A DNA stretch of 64,000 bases from Centroberyx gerrardi (Eukaryota > Chordata > Actinopteri > Beryciformes > Berycidae), in NCBI RefSeq assembly GCF_048128805.1, contig NC_135999.1, positions 19,277,190 through 19,341,189 of the forward strand, read 5' to 3'. The position numbers and the translations under genes are program-made. Under the pieces are notes generated by a model. The model saw only the letters and a list, made by a program, of their open reading frames with translations. It ran no database searches and was not told the origin of the DNA. Positions within the stretch are counted from its first letter, which is position 1, and the number at the start of each line of letters is the position of its first letter. Below, piece after piece: positions 14,101 to 24,295 of the stretch.

Positions 14101-14192
14101 CCACCAGTGGGCCAGACGCGCTCCTGCAGCCTTCCTTCATCCCCAACCCCCAGCCGCAGGGAGACGAAGGCTACCAGCCGCCCAACTACTGA
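7693..14192 (+). CDS. syngr2: Synaptogyrin (syngr2-like), 4 coding exons, 248 aa
   Basis: Coding exons: 7693-7803, 11311-11548, 13520-13656, 13932-14192 (TGA), all in phase. The N-terminus has the synaptogyrin signature (AYGASLAGGGFDFQKFIRQPQTI). It is followed by four membrane segments of the MARVEL fold: FAIVVFACIT; SIGVIAFLACVAFLVLDAYL; WTFLWFVCFCLLASQW; and RATVAFSFFSIATWGILTY. The first loop holds CIFNQNDSACQYAV, the paired cysteines typical of the family. The cytosolic tail ends GYQPPNY, as synaptogyrins end in GYQxxxY. Synaptogyrins are integral membrane proteins of synaptic-like microvesicles and cytoplasmic vesicles. The neighbours tk1 and afmid match the human SYNGR2 locus, which decides for syngr2 over syngr1/3. 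The tail is longer than in mammals and contains tandem Y-x-P-T units. The start ATG lies in a good context (gacATGG). Confidence 0.93.
9262..11087. repeat. Two inverted copies of one interspersed repeat, arms about 180-300 bp
   Basis: The left arm (about 9262-9438) reads GGGCAGCTGTCCTCAACTGG... The right arm (about 10910-11087) is its reverse complement, nearly identical through to 'ggtgatttctatttyaatttt'. A further shared inner block (GGAGTCTTTGCTCTGTAACTCTGCCT) lies at 9541-9566 and, inverted, at 10865-10890. Both copies are flanked on their outer side by an (AC)n tract in the same relative orientation, so the microsatellite belongs to the repeat unit. The pair lies in syngr2 intron 1, about 1.3 kb apart between inner blocks. 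Confidence 0.82.
11088..11127. repeat. (TG)n microsatellite
   Basis: An uninterrupted run of TG dinucleotides adjoins the right arm of the inverted repeat. A shorter (GGAT)n tract follows at about 11188-11204. Confidence 0.95.
12541..12820. mobile_element. MITE with about 65 bp inverted termini in syngr2 intron 2
   Basis: The left end (AGACCCTTTTCACATCGTCA ... ACCAGTGCATTACAACTTCCT) matches the reverse complement of the right end (AGGCCCTTTTCACATTCTGT ... ACCGGTGCATTACAACTTCCT). The inside encodes nothing recognisable. The ends suggest a non-autonomous DNA transposon; its superfamily is not determined. Confidence 0.7.
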
Positions 14193-17100
14193 GACAGAGG
14201 GAGGAGGCGTGGAGGAGGCAGTGTTCCAGGTTATCTGTATACATACAGTGATTGCAGTTGCACTGCACAGACCCGTAGCTTGCTATATCATATTGATGTG
14301 GTTATGCATTTGATCGAATACACTCTTCCAGGTGTTGTGAGATCAGAGAACCTGAGCAGTCCAACTGCAAGTTGTAGATGGGGAACACTGCAGTTTAGGT
14401 CGAGGGTCGTAGCTCTTGGTCTGTGGTCAGATCTTAATACATCAGGCTGATTGTTGAGATTAGTGCTGATGATTGGGTAATCGGATCTTAGATCTGTGTG
14501 CAAAGATGCAACTTTTACCTCAAAAGGGCTAATCCTGAAGGGGATGGGTAGATGGGATGTTTGTCCGAGTGACATGGCAGGTTAGGGGTCACATGATGTG
14601 ACGTAATGAAGAGTATCTACCAATGAGAACTCCCTGTGGAAGTGGCCAGCACTTATTCTCACACACCTTATTCTCTGTTGGAACCTGACCTTGGAACCTA
14701 ATGCCTTTGTCCCAGAAGAAGAATGTGCATCTGTACATAGATATCATTATGCAAAGTTGCCATTTTAATGGTTGTATGTGCCTGATTTTTTTTGTTCTCA
14801 TTTGGTTTAGTTTCTGTATTTTTGTTTTCCTTCTAGTGCATTTATCTTGAACTGTGAGCACAAAGTTTCGAGTGAATATGAATTTATTTAATTCAGCAAA
14901 CTTAGTTGTGGGAGTACTGAATACAATGGGGATAAGCCAACTAAGAAACCCAGTATTTCCATATATAAACCCCTCTGTGTCTGAGTAGCAGTTTTTGACC
15001 CAACATGGGCTCTGTATAGAAAAGTTTTTCTTCTCCATTTTTAGCACTCAATTTATCTGATCATAAGGTCAGAAGAAAACTGCTTCATAACAAGGAAAGA
15101 CACAACAGAAACGTTGTTCCTGTGTTCACCTCTTCAGCAAATCATACATGTTTTTAATACCAGTTTGATCAGGAGTTATTGTTGAAGGGGAGAAACAGAA
15201 GAACCTTGATTTTCTTAACACTGACTGTGGTAAAAAATAAATAAATCATAAGACATTTGGGTAAAACATGGGTTACAAGTGTCAATATGTGGAGGTATTT
15301 ATTGAATATTCATATTCAGTGTCAGCCTTGTAACTTGTAGCTAACATTCAGATTGACAGGAGGGAGGGACAGTAGATAGCTAGGTACTTATTGAACAGGT
15401 TTATCCACCAAGTCTGTCCTCATACTAAATAGTAACTTATTAACCGCCAGCAACAATACTGCCTCCACAGCCTCTGCACAGGCAGGTCTCAGACTTCCTC
15501 AAGGGTCTCGGTGGCAGTTGGTTTTCTGGACACTTGATTGTTTTGATCATGTTTACAGGCTTCATAATCTAAACTATTGAGTCCAGCACTTGGAAGGCAG
15601 ACTTTAGTGTGTGTGTGTGTGTGTGTATGTCTTTACCCATGACAGATTAACACCTCTCCCTACAGGGATGATATTTACACGCCTCTCCTTAACGAGACCG
15701 CTGGTTTACTCTGTTGATTGTGCCTCACAGTACTTTAGTTGTCAGCTTGACACCCGAGTGGCCTTGACCGGTTCCTGCTCTGGCAGCTGTAGCTCAGCCA
15801 AAGTCGCACACAAAAGTTGGCCTAAGCTCACTTTTTGGTAACTCTGCCCCAGCTACCAAGGCTGTAAACTGAACTTAGATCTGTGCAAATGACAGACCAG
15901 AATTTAAATGTGGTTTCTATTTATTGAGCATGACGCTATGTTGTCATACTATATTGGAGTGATATTTGCAATGGTGGAAAAACAAACGCAGTTGATGTTT
16001 ATGTAATCTGTACAACTATCAGTTTGTTCATTCAGAACAAAACACACACAACCTGCTGAAACTAAATATGAGGAAAACAACACCGTTATTGGCGTTCAGT
16101 CTTTTGTGCCAACAGCAGACAAAGAGATTCAAGTAAACCTGGGAAGGAAGTTTCCTTGTAGAGGGAACCGACAGTAAAATGTGTTGCAAAATAAGCATAC
16201 GCCTAGTTTCTGTTTGCTATACAGCTGCATCACATCTGTGTTCAATGCTGTGCTTGAGCCAGCTTTGCTATGGTAAATTAAATCTTTTGTTCTTCACAGT
16301 GTACCCTCAACAAAATCAATGTATTGCTATGACACACTGAGTGAAGCCTAAAGTTTGTCACAATTACTCTTCTGATAATGAATTTAGCACCATGTTCTGC
16401 CTTCTGTCCAAGATAAACTCCAGCTGCCATCCCACAGTGCCGTAAATGTAACTAGTGACTACAATTAGATGTGTAGATGTTGATTTATATTAAAAGAATT
16501 ACAAGTAAATCATCCAAATTTGCCTGTTCAGTTCAATGAGGATGCGTGGATTTTATTTTGATTTCCCTATTTTGTGAGATGAATTTTTGTTATTTAAGCA
16601 AGGTCCACATTTTAGATTTGAAGAAACTAGAATATTAGAAATCATTTGTGTTTATATCACGTGATGTCTGTCAAATGTTTTATACAAAAATAACTGTGGC
16701 ACAAAAAACTAGTTGATTAAGTTTTGGTTTGCTTGTGTTGATAACGCGTTTATGAAAGTGCTTTTCTTTTTTTTTCCCCAAGATGATTGAGTTACGAAGC
16801 TGCCATGTGCTCTTTTCCTTACATCTTTTTTTGTCATGTCATGTCCTGGTGTGAAAAGCACAATAGCCATTTACTTGTGAGACTTTTTGTTCATCTGAGA
16901 AAGACAGAATAAAATCATTCACAGAATACATATATATATGTCTTATTATTTAGAATGGTATATGAGTAACACACAAACCAAAAGGTTTTGTATAGTATAT
17001 GGAAGGTACTTTTCTATTCCAAGCAGGAAACGCATTGCACAGCCTCAGAGCCTGCCAGGATTTAAACAGGTTATTTCGGTCCTCAGTAGCATGTGAGGAC

Positions 17101-17861
17101 ATTGGATTACACATCACACTCTTAGCACATCAAACATCAAAATTTAGCAAGAAGGAGAAAGGATATTCTCCAAACTGTCTGTATAAGATTCTCTCCGCAT
17201 TCAAGAAATGGTTGATTCGGACCTTTTGTGTGTTGAAACTGACTTTTACTCGTGCTCAAGCCTCAACACCCTGCTCCCCCGTCATATGTAGAGTAGTACA
17301 CCTGTAAGTCAACCTGTAAACCAAGGAGCCACTTCATTACATATGATGACAGTAAATATATTTAAGTCTGAAAATAATTTCAAACTTTCTGTTTGACAGA
17401 ATATTCCTGTTCAAAAAAAAAAATTCCCAAATAAAATGCTACAGATGTTTAGCCTGTAGTGAATAATATGGCAGTGAGTGAGTTGTTAGCTGGTTTATCC
17501 AACACCTTTCAAGTACTATCATGTGCATTGTCATATTCTCAAATGTACAAAAAAATAAACAGTCATATAAAAAAAAAAAGATACGTGACAACTAATAGAA
17601 GAATTACCCTCAAACGGACAAACAAAAGGCCGATGACAAATACAGAAGACTGACTGATTGAGCCTCATTCTTCTGCAGAGACCTAAAATACCAATACCAG
17701 GAAAAATACTGATAAAATCAAGCTACTTATCAATAAAAATCCCCTCTAATAGTAACATACATACATACATACATACATACACACACGCATTGACAACCAT
17801 TTTACACTGTTGTATTCCTCCTGAACTCTCCAGTCAGGTGCTCCACTGAGGTTTCTCGTGT
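14193..17861. other. syngr2 3' UTR region and convergent syngr2/tk1 intergenic DNA
   Basis: No gene is visible. A canonical AATAAA at 16908-16913 is the best poly(A) signal for syngr2 and would give a 3' UTR of about 2.7 kb. Microsatellites include (TG)n at about 15609-15626 and (ATAC)n at about 17757-17780. syngr2 and tk1 converge here. A 152-codon minus-strand frame (14589-15047) has no recognisable protein character. Confidence 0.6.
16908..16913 (+). terminator. Poly(A) signal AATAAA, syngr2
   Basis: A canonical hexamer, with no other clear candidate seen closer to the stop codon. Confidence 0.55.
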
Positions 17862-20459
17862 TCAGAGGTGGAGGGAGGAGAAGAGCTTCCGGGGAACCCT
17901 GGAGTCCAGCTGTTTCCCCGGGACGACCTGCTGTGGAGTTTCGTCCCGCGGCGGAGCGCTGTTCTCTTTGTCCACCGCCAGGCCTCCGTAACACTTTCTG
18001 CACACCGCCTGGTACATGTCTGCTCCGCCGATCACCTCCACCTACGGCGCAGACAACAAATAAGAAACAGATTAAGGATTGAACCAGCGACCTTTTAGTC
18101 AGCATCTCTACCCCTGGCCAACCTGACACCTCTCAATACTTTTACCTCCGAGACAAACAACCTTTGCTCCATGCCCGCCAAATAATCAAGACAAGATTAC
18201 AGGAGGATTTGGAAGGAAAAAAAAGTGTGATGGGTGGTGGGGCAGGAACATAAAGGCTGACCGAGACAGATAATCTACCTGCTGCCGTCTTTACCTGTCC
18301 CTTAAAAATCTATATTTATGTCCTTTGTCATTCTGTCTCCTCACCTCCTTCTCGGCTCCTAGCCTCTTGGTGTAAGCAGCTTCTTTGTAACATTGCATAC
18401 AGACGGCGTTGAGCTTCACTACACTCTCCGCCAGAGGGACCAGGCTCAGGATGTTTCCAAATGGCTGCAGGAAGACACAGGACGACACAAAGAGCAGTTA
18501 GTTGGACCGAATGGATGCAGGTATTATTCTATTACAAGGAACAGACACACTATAGTGTAGAATAATGGCCACATTGAACCGTCTGTTATGTGGCTGACAG
18601 TGGGTTTTGTTCAGTGGAATATTTCCCTCCACAAAAATGTGTTCTTGCTTTTCTGCCATTTTGTTTTGCTTACACCCACAGTGGCACTCTGTCTGCCCGT
18701 GGAGCACAAACAGTGAGTCAGTCTGTGAATTTGAATTGTGAATAGATGCAAGTATCACATTTACTCTCACACAGACAAATACATACACACTCACCTTTCT
18801 CTGGAAGGTCCCGTCCAACGCAGCTACAATGATGGTCTTCCCTAAATTGGCCATCTCCTCACAGAACTCCACTGTGTCTGGGAACTGGAGAAACACAAGA
18901 GCAGCACAACATTAGATGTATTGTCCAGAGCGAGGACTAGTCTAGAGTCAAGGAATTTGGATAGATTCTCTAGTCCACTAATAGTTCCTGATGTTTTCCC
19001 CTCACAAGCAATAACCCTGATATAACCCTTTTACCACAAGTAAGGAAACTCTGACTAGGACTGAAAGGAGCAACAGTTATTTTGGATTGGGTTAACGCCT
19101 GTCAATCCATCACAGAGAAAGACTAGTATATATGGAAGGCAAAAAGTGGCTTGATAAGCGAAGCCAGGAAGAAAAATCATACTCACAAACTGCCCTTCAT
19201 CGATTCCAATGACACAGGCCTGCAGCGCCAGAGAGCGCACGTCTCCCAGTTGACTGGCCGGTACCGCTTCCATCGTGTTTCTAAATGGACAGAGAGAAAA
19301 ACTTTATTTTAAATGGACATTTTGTTACCGTTCTTCTAGGTCACACAGCACCTCCCTCGTTTACTTTCATTTGTGTAGGAAAATTGCACACAAATAAAAT
19401 CTGACCGAATCAGCTGTATGCTTGTGTTTGATATACTACATTGTAGGTATTCTCTTTTAGGTGTTTTTTATATGATTTCTTTTATGTTTTGTGTGTTTTA
19501 TATGTTTATGTGGCTCTGTGTAAGGTATGATTTTTTTTTTTTTTTTTTTTTTTACTGTGCAGCAGTGTCTCTCATCAAGACAAATTTCTCCCAAGGGAGA
19601 CAATAAAAGTCAACCTTAACCTTAGCAAGGTCTAAAGCCAGAACATCCTTCCATCAGTTTCAAATTATTCATTATAACGATTGAGTATACCACACACACA
19701 CACACACACACACACAGACAGAGAGAGAGAGAACATTTCTGTAAATTTGCAGAATAAAAACAGTTTCCTCACCTGTCGTGTGTGGCCATGCCTTTATCTG
19801 AATAGCGGGTGTCTCTGGCATATTTCACGACCAAGCAGTTATACTGGGCGACCTGGAAACGGCGCACTCTTCGCATCAGTTCCGTGCTGCAGAATAAATG
19901 ACATTAATTTCAGTTGCCATCCGTAAAACCAAGCAGACTGGTGAGAAATGGCAGCATTAAACTTGTGTAATAAGCTCGGCTCGGCTACAGAAAACACAGT
20001 AACATTAGGACCAACTCACAGGATAAACTCTGCAGTCATATTTGGCGGGATAATAAGATGTGAGCGGTATTTGTGGCATCAATACTTTGTTTTACTTACT
20101 GTACAAGTGACTAAGAATAACACAACACGCACTACACTTGCAAAGACAACTGGTGTTTCTGTGTAAATAAAAGTCAACTCACCTTTTCCCTGAAAACATC
20201 GGTCCAAAGATGACCTGCAGACAAAGAAGAGAAGTCAGGCTGAGGAAGTTAGTGGCAGGACAGGGAAGTCAACTACTAAAACAACAAAGAGCCTTTCTTT
20301 ATACACACATACGTTTATGTCGTGTTTTTAAGATTAATTTAGCTAACGTTTGTTAATGTCACGACATTGTTAAGACTGTAAATAAATACGAACCTGGATT
20401 TGTCCTCTAGCTCTCCGCGGGGAATTTGGAAGAATCCTCGGCACATCCAAACAGTCCAT
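17862..20459 (-). CDS. tk1: Thymidine kinase 1, cytosolic, 7 exons, 231 aa
   Basis: Exons in gene order: 20459-20394, 20214-20183, 19886-19773, 19280-19187, 18884-18795, 18464-18345, 18041-17862. They total 696 bases, all in phase. The protein phosphorylates thymidine to dTMP in the salvage pathway and forms a tetramer in the cytosol. Visible family features: the P-loop GPMFSGKS (about residue 26-33) split over exons 2 and 3; the lasso-proximal [12 protein letters not shown]; the catalytic segment [12 protein letters not shown] (catalytic Glu in DEGQF); [13 protein letters not shown]; and two zinc-binding CxxC pairs (AVCMQCY, AVCRKCY). The C-terminal tail contains a KEN motif (about residues 197-199), the known APC/C degron that removes human TK1 at mitotic exit. 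The length matches human TK1 (234 aa). The upstream side has inverted CCAAT boxes. Confidence 0.97.
18065..18125 (-). repeat. tRNA-derived SINE head in tk1 intron 6
   Basis: Read on the minus strand it has an A-box-like TGGCCAGGGGTAGAGA and a B box in AGGTCGCTGGTTCAATCC, spaced as in a tRNA gene. No cloverleaf, CCA-adjacent stem or terminator is complete, so it is a SINE fragment and not a working tRNA. Confidence 0.6.
19440..19622 (+). mobile_element. LINE 3'-end fragment in tk1 intron 3
   Basis: A T-rich stretch precedes 'gacaataaaagtcaaccttaacctta', a typical fish LINE 3' tail ending in a short tandem repeat. No coding sequence remains. Confidence 0.45.
19692..19733. repeat. (AC)n-(AG)n microsatellite
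   Basis: A run of ACAC... followed by GAGAGA..., inside tk1 intron 3. Confidence 0.9.
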
Positions 20460-20642
20460 GTTTAATGTAAAGGAACTAAGGTCTATTAAGAAAATAAAAC
20501 TAGATAAATAAAAAAAAGTGCTCTCCCAGCAGTAACTTACAGCGATATAACCTTAATATGACAAAAGACAAGTCGAACTTAAGTTAAATATCGCGCGCCC
20601 CGGTTTCTACCCGGCGGGCACTTACAACGGAAGTGACTTCAA

Positions 20643-20723
20643 CCAATGATCGTGGAGCAACGTGACACGCCGCACCAATCAGCTTCTAGATAACAGAGAA
20701 CGCTGGCGCCAGCTGGGACCAAT
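20643..20723 (-). promoter_or_regulatory. tk1 promoter: three inverted CCAAT boxes
   Basis: CCAAT on the plus strand (that is, ATTGG in the tk1 direction) occurs at 20643-20647, 20675-20679 and 20719-20723, about 185-265 bases upstream of the tk1 ATG. A GGCGCC palindrome (20705-20710) and the CpG-rich 20590-20625 lie nearby. Human TK1 is known to depend on inverted CCAAT boxes bound by NF-Y, so the arrangement is conserved in kind. No TATA box is evident. Confidence 0.65.
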
Positions 20724-21026
20724 CAAAACAAGAAAGTGTGGAGGCGCCACAGTAAAAGAAGCAGCTGTTGATTTTTCCTGTCTAATACTAGTGTGTCTGC
20801 TTGTAAAGAAACGAAATTAAATCACTGTAATGACTTTTCCCCCCAGTAACACGTAATGTTATTATCCCTAGTTATTTAGCAATAGCTTATTATATTCCTA
20901 TGCTTATTATTTTTCTGTATGTATATTTGTGATTTGTCTTTGACACTGCACTTAAAGGATGTATATACATTTTTCAGTGTCGTTATGAATATAGATTTAC
21001 ATAAAACAAACCACTGTACTATTCTT

Positions 21027-21240
21027 ATTGTGTGTGTGTGTGTGTGTGTGTGTGTAAGTAAGTAAATAAGTAAGTAAAGTTTATTTCTAGAGCACATTTA
21101 AACACAGCTTGAGCTGACCAAAGTGCTGTACAAAAGAACATTAAAATACAAAGTAAAAGTAGAACACAAGGAGAAACATACCAACGACAACAATAAGCAA
21201 CAACAAGGGACAAAATACAGAGTTATAGACATGACAACAG
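21027..21240 (-). mobile_element. L2-like LINE 3' tail with (TG)n and (TTAC)n
   Basis: Read on the minus strand it gives 'ctgtacagcactttggtcagct ... tttaaatgtgctctagaaataaa' followed by TTAC repeats, a common teleost LINE 3'-end pattern. A (TG)n run at 21030-21054 adjoins it. Confidence 0.6.
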
Positions 21241-22094
21241 ATTAAAAGATTAGTGGGCCAAAAAGGCCAGAGAATAAAAATGTGTGTGTGTTTGTGGTAC
21301 TCAATAATGACTTTTGATGACCTTATCGTATTTTATCGATTTTATTTGTTATCTCCTCTAAAGCCTATTCTTGGTCAAGTTTATATGCCTATATCCCCTT
21401 CTGACATCCGAATGCCAGCACGTGCCCCTTCAATTCCGCCCAATGGATTTTTTTTAATGTATAATACATGAAACAATAAAAATAAATAAATAAAGTGTCC
21501 CTTTTCTTTCTAAAACGTCCTGGCTGTTGTTTCGGTTCATTCTTGGAGCTCTTACCGGACTATAAACCGGTTATGTCAAGGCGGTGGCAGCGTTTCCTTG
21601 GTCTATTTTAGTCCTTCACATTCAGATCTGGATTCATCATAATAGTTTTTATAAAAGATCTTTTAGGTAACAGTCCCATGCAGAACTAATTGCTCAAGGG
21701 AACGGAGAAAGGGGTCAATACAATAACAGACAGGAAAGGATGGCCCACGAGCGACAGACTTGGACTGATCTGATTGGTTGCGCAGGAAAACAGGGTTCAA
21801 AAGTCCAGTCGCACTGCTGTGCACTTGCTGCCTGAACTCACTTGTCAGCCACCGGAGTTTCAGGGAAGTCTCCTCAAGAGATAACATGATGCGTTGGGAT
21901 GATATGAAGAAAGATGTAAGACTTTGACTTTTGACTTTGAGCTCTTTCCCTCCATATTTTGCTTCTAGGCAATAAGTCTATTATGTCTACAGTGGAAGAA
22001 TGCTTTCCCTTATCCTTGACCTCTGGCTCACCCTTGCAGTCCTTGCACTTCCCTCTAGCTGTGACAATTGTTCAGATTGAAGTGATGTGTGTTA

Positions 22095-22660
22095 TGCCGC
22101 TTTTCCATCGCATGGTACCGGCTCAACTCGACTCGACTCTACTCGACTTCTTTGGTTTTACATTGGGCAAGTAGGCTACCTGGTACCTGGTACTTTTTTT
22201 GGTAGCACCTCCGTCGAGGTTCGAAGCGAGTTGAGGCGATACCAAAAGGTGACGTAAAAACACTGCAGACTACTGATTGGTCAGGGAGAATCGTCACGGG
22301 ACATATATGCTAACGTTAGCTACCAGGTTAGCGGTTAGCTTACCCTCTTGCGTCGCCTTTGAGCAACCAGAGAGCAGTCTTTTGTCTTGCTGCCTTCAGC
22401 CTCTTCTGAAATAAAATCTGTCTCCTTGCTGTGACTAACACCCACATACCGAGAATCAAGAACACCATCCCTTCGATAGCCTCCATTGTTGCTGTGTGTG
22501 TCGCGTTTCATGCGGCGTCGCAGCGTCGCTATGACGACCATTTTTTTGGGGGGGGGTGAGGGGGCACATTGAGGGGGTACTATCTGTAAACAAGTGGTAC
22601 TACCAAAAGCGAGTAGAGGCGGGGCGAGTTGAGCCGGTACCATGCGGTGAAAAAGCGGCA
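22095..22660. mobile_element. Harbinger-type MITE with TTA target duplication
   Basis: The left end TGCCGCTTTTCCATCGCATGG... and the reverse complement of the right end TGCCGCTTTTTCACCGCATGG... match over about 40 bp (both continue TACCGGCTCAACTCG). Each end is flanked by TTA (22092-22094 and 22661-22663). A 3-base TTA/TAA duplication is the hallmark of PIF/Harbinger insertion. No transposase is encoded in its 566 bp. Confidence 0.85.
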
Positions 22661-23573
22661 TTAGGTGCCTGCTGTGCAGCTGGACTATGCTGCTACAAAG
22701 GTAAACAGCAGCAACTTTTATTTGTTTGTTTTTTAAAGGTCAAACGTCATGCCTCAAGTTAAGATTTAATTTCAACCAAAAATAGACCCATAGGTGCTAC
22801 TAAACGATATATATTATCCACTTCTATACCAAGAATACTTTTGTCAGGACAGGAGATAACAAAGATAAAGCTTGATTTTTTTCTCAGTTACACTCTGTTG
22901 CTCTTATGCAGAATATAGCCCTTTAGCTTTGTCAGGTTTTTCAGTATTTTTCAACCTCTGGCTGTAAAGACAGCCTGTTTGGTTAATGGAAGAATTATAA
23001 TTTATAGTATTATATTGTTATGGTTTGGTTCAGAGTTGGGGGCGTTCATGAATTGAATTGAGAATGCGTGGTAAATTACAATTCAGTTCCTGGAGTTAGA
23101 ATTGGAATTGGAATGTCACACAGCTCCAAGGAAACAGAACTGGAGTTGAATTGGAATGAAACAGAATTGAATTCCATTAAATTCCACGAAATTCCGCTTC
23201 TAAGAGAGGTTGTTTCTAAACCTAAATTATAAATCAAACATTATGAAAAAAAGACTGTTAAACAATTCACATACATTCAATCATAATGTATAAATTATAA
23301 TTAGCCTATGTTACGAATCAAATACCACCTGAAAGATAGGCTACCTTTAACATTTTTCGATATTCAGTAGATATAGGACTTCTAATTTCAGATGTGGTAA
23401 GAAAAAAAACAAAAACATGGAATTTCACAGAATTTTATTCAACTACCTGAAATTCCAATTCAATTCAAATTCTGTCTCCTATGGTTTTTTATTTTATTTT
23501 TTTATTTTTTTAGTCAAATTCCAATTCCAGTTGAACTGGAATTAAAGGGTTCATTCATGACTTGTCCCCAACC

Positions 23574-24245
23574 ATGGCTTCCTGCTCGGAGGTGGATGTC
23601 GGGTCGGCAGTAGAGGGCGCTGATCACCATAGCACAGTGACTGTCACCGGGCTGAGCCGCTGGTGAATCGGCATGTATGGCCGCCCAGCTGACAGCAGTG
23701 TCTCCGTCTCGTAGGAGCTCGAGCGGCAGTATTCCCCCAGCTGGTGGTCGCACAGGATGTCGGCAGACGAAGTGATCAAGGCCCACGTCGCGGCTCTGAG
23801 ACAAGGTTGGTCTGTGTTTTGCAGCTTAATGCTACAATGACGTAGTAATCCAGATGAAGTGACAAGGGGGCAGCGCTGTCGGGATCAGCGACCGGTTAGT
23901 TTGGTGGTTGTTGTTGTTGTGGGTGAATCATTCATATCGGTGTCTCCTACTGTTTCATGGTTTTATACCGCACGTGTGTGTGTGTCTATACTATCTATCT
24001 TTGTGAGAACCAATTTTAGTTTTAAACCTTCAGAGTGAATTGAGGTCATTTCGGCCGGTCCTCACTTGATCCAAGAGGCTATTTTAGGGTTCAGATTTGG
24101 TTTTAGGGTTAAGGTTAGGATAAGGGTTAAGGTTAGGATAAGGGTTAAGGATAGGGGATAGGGAATGCATGGCAATGAATGTTAGTCAATTGATGGTCTT
24201 CATGAGGATAGAAGTACAAAGATGTGTGTCTCTCTCTCTCTCTTT

Positions 24246-24295
<50 letters not shown>

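Larger units (their letters stand above)
20724..23573. other. tk1-afmid divergent intergenic region, repeat-filled
   Basis: About 3.1 kb separates the two start codons. It holds a (TG)n tract and L2-like tail (21027-21240), a 566 bp Harbinger-type MITE (22095-22660), and a GAATTG-rich block at about 23050-23560. In that block, words such as GGAATTGGAATT recur in both orientations, suggesting another foldback element. A 74-codon minus-strand frame at 21663-21887 has no recognisable character. No further gene is visible. Confidence 0.6.

Noticed and set aside
14589-15047. 152-codon minus-strand frame
   Set aside because: Lies in the syngr2 3' UTR region; composition and sequence show no protein family and no splice partners.
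17757-17780. CRISPR-like short tandem array (ATAC units)
   Set aside because: A simple microsatellite with no spacers; the organism is a vertebrate.
22335-22661. 108-codon minus-strand frame
   Set aside because: Starts inside the terminal repeat of the Harbinger MITE; non-coding element sequence.
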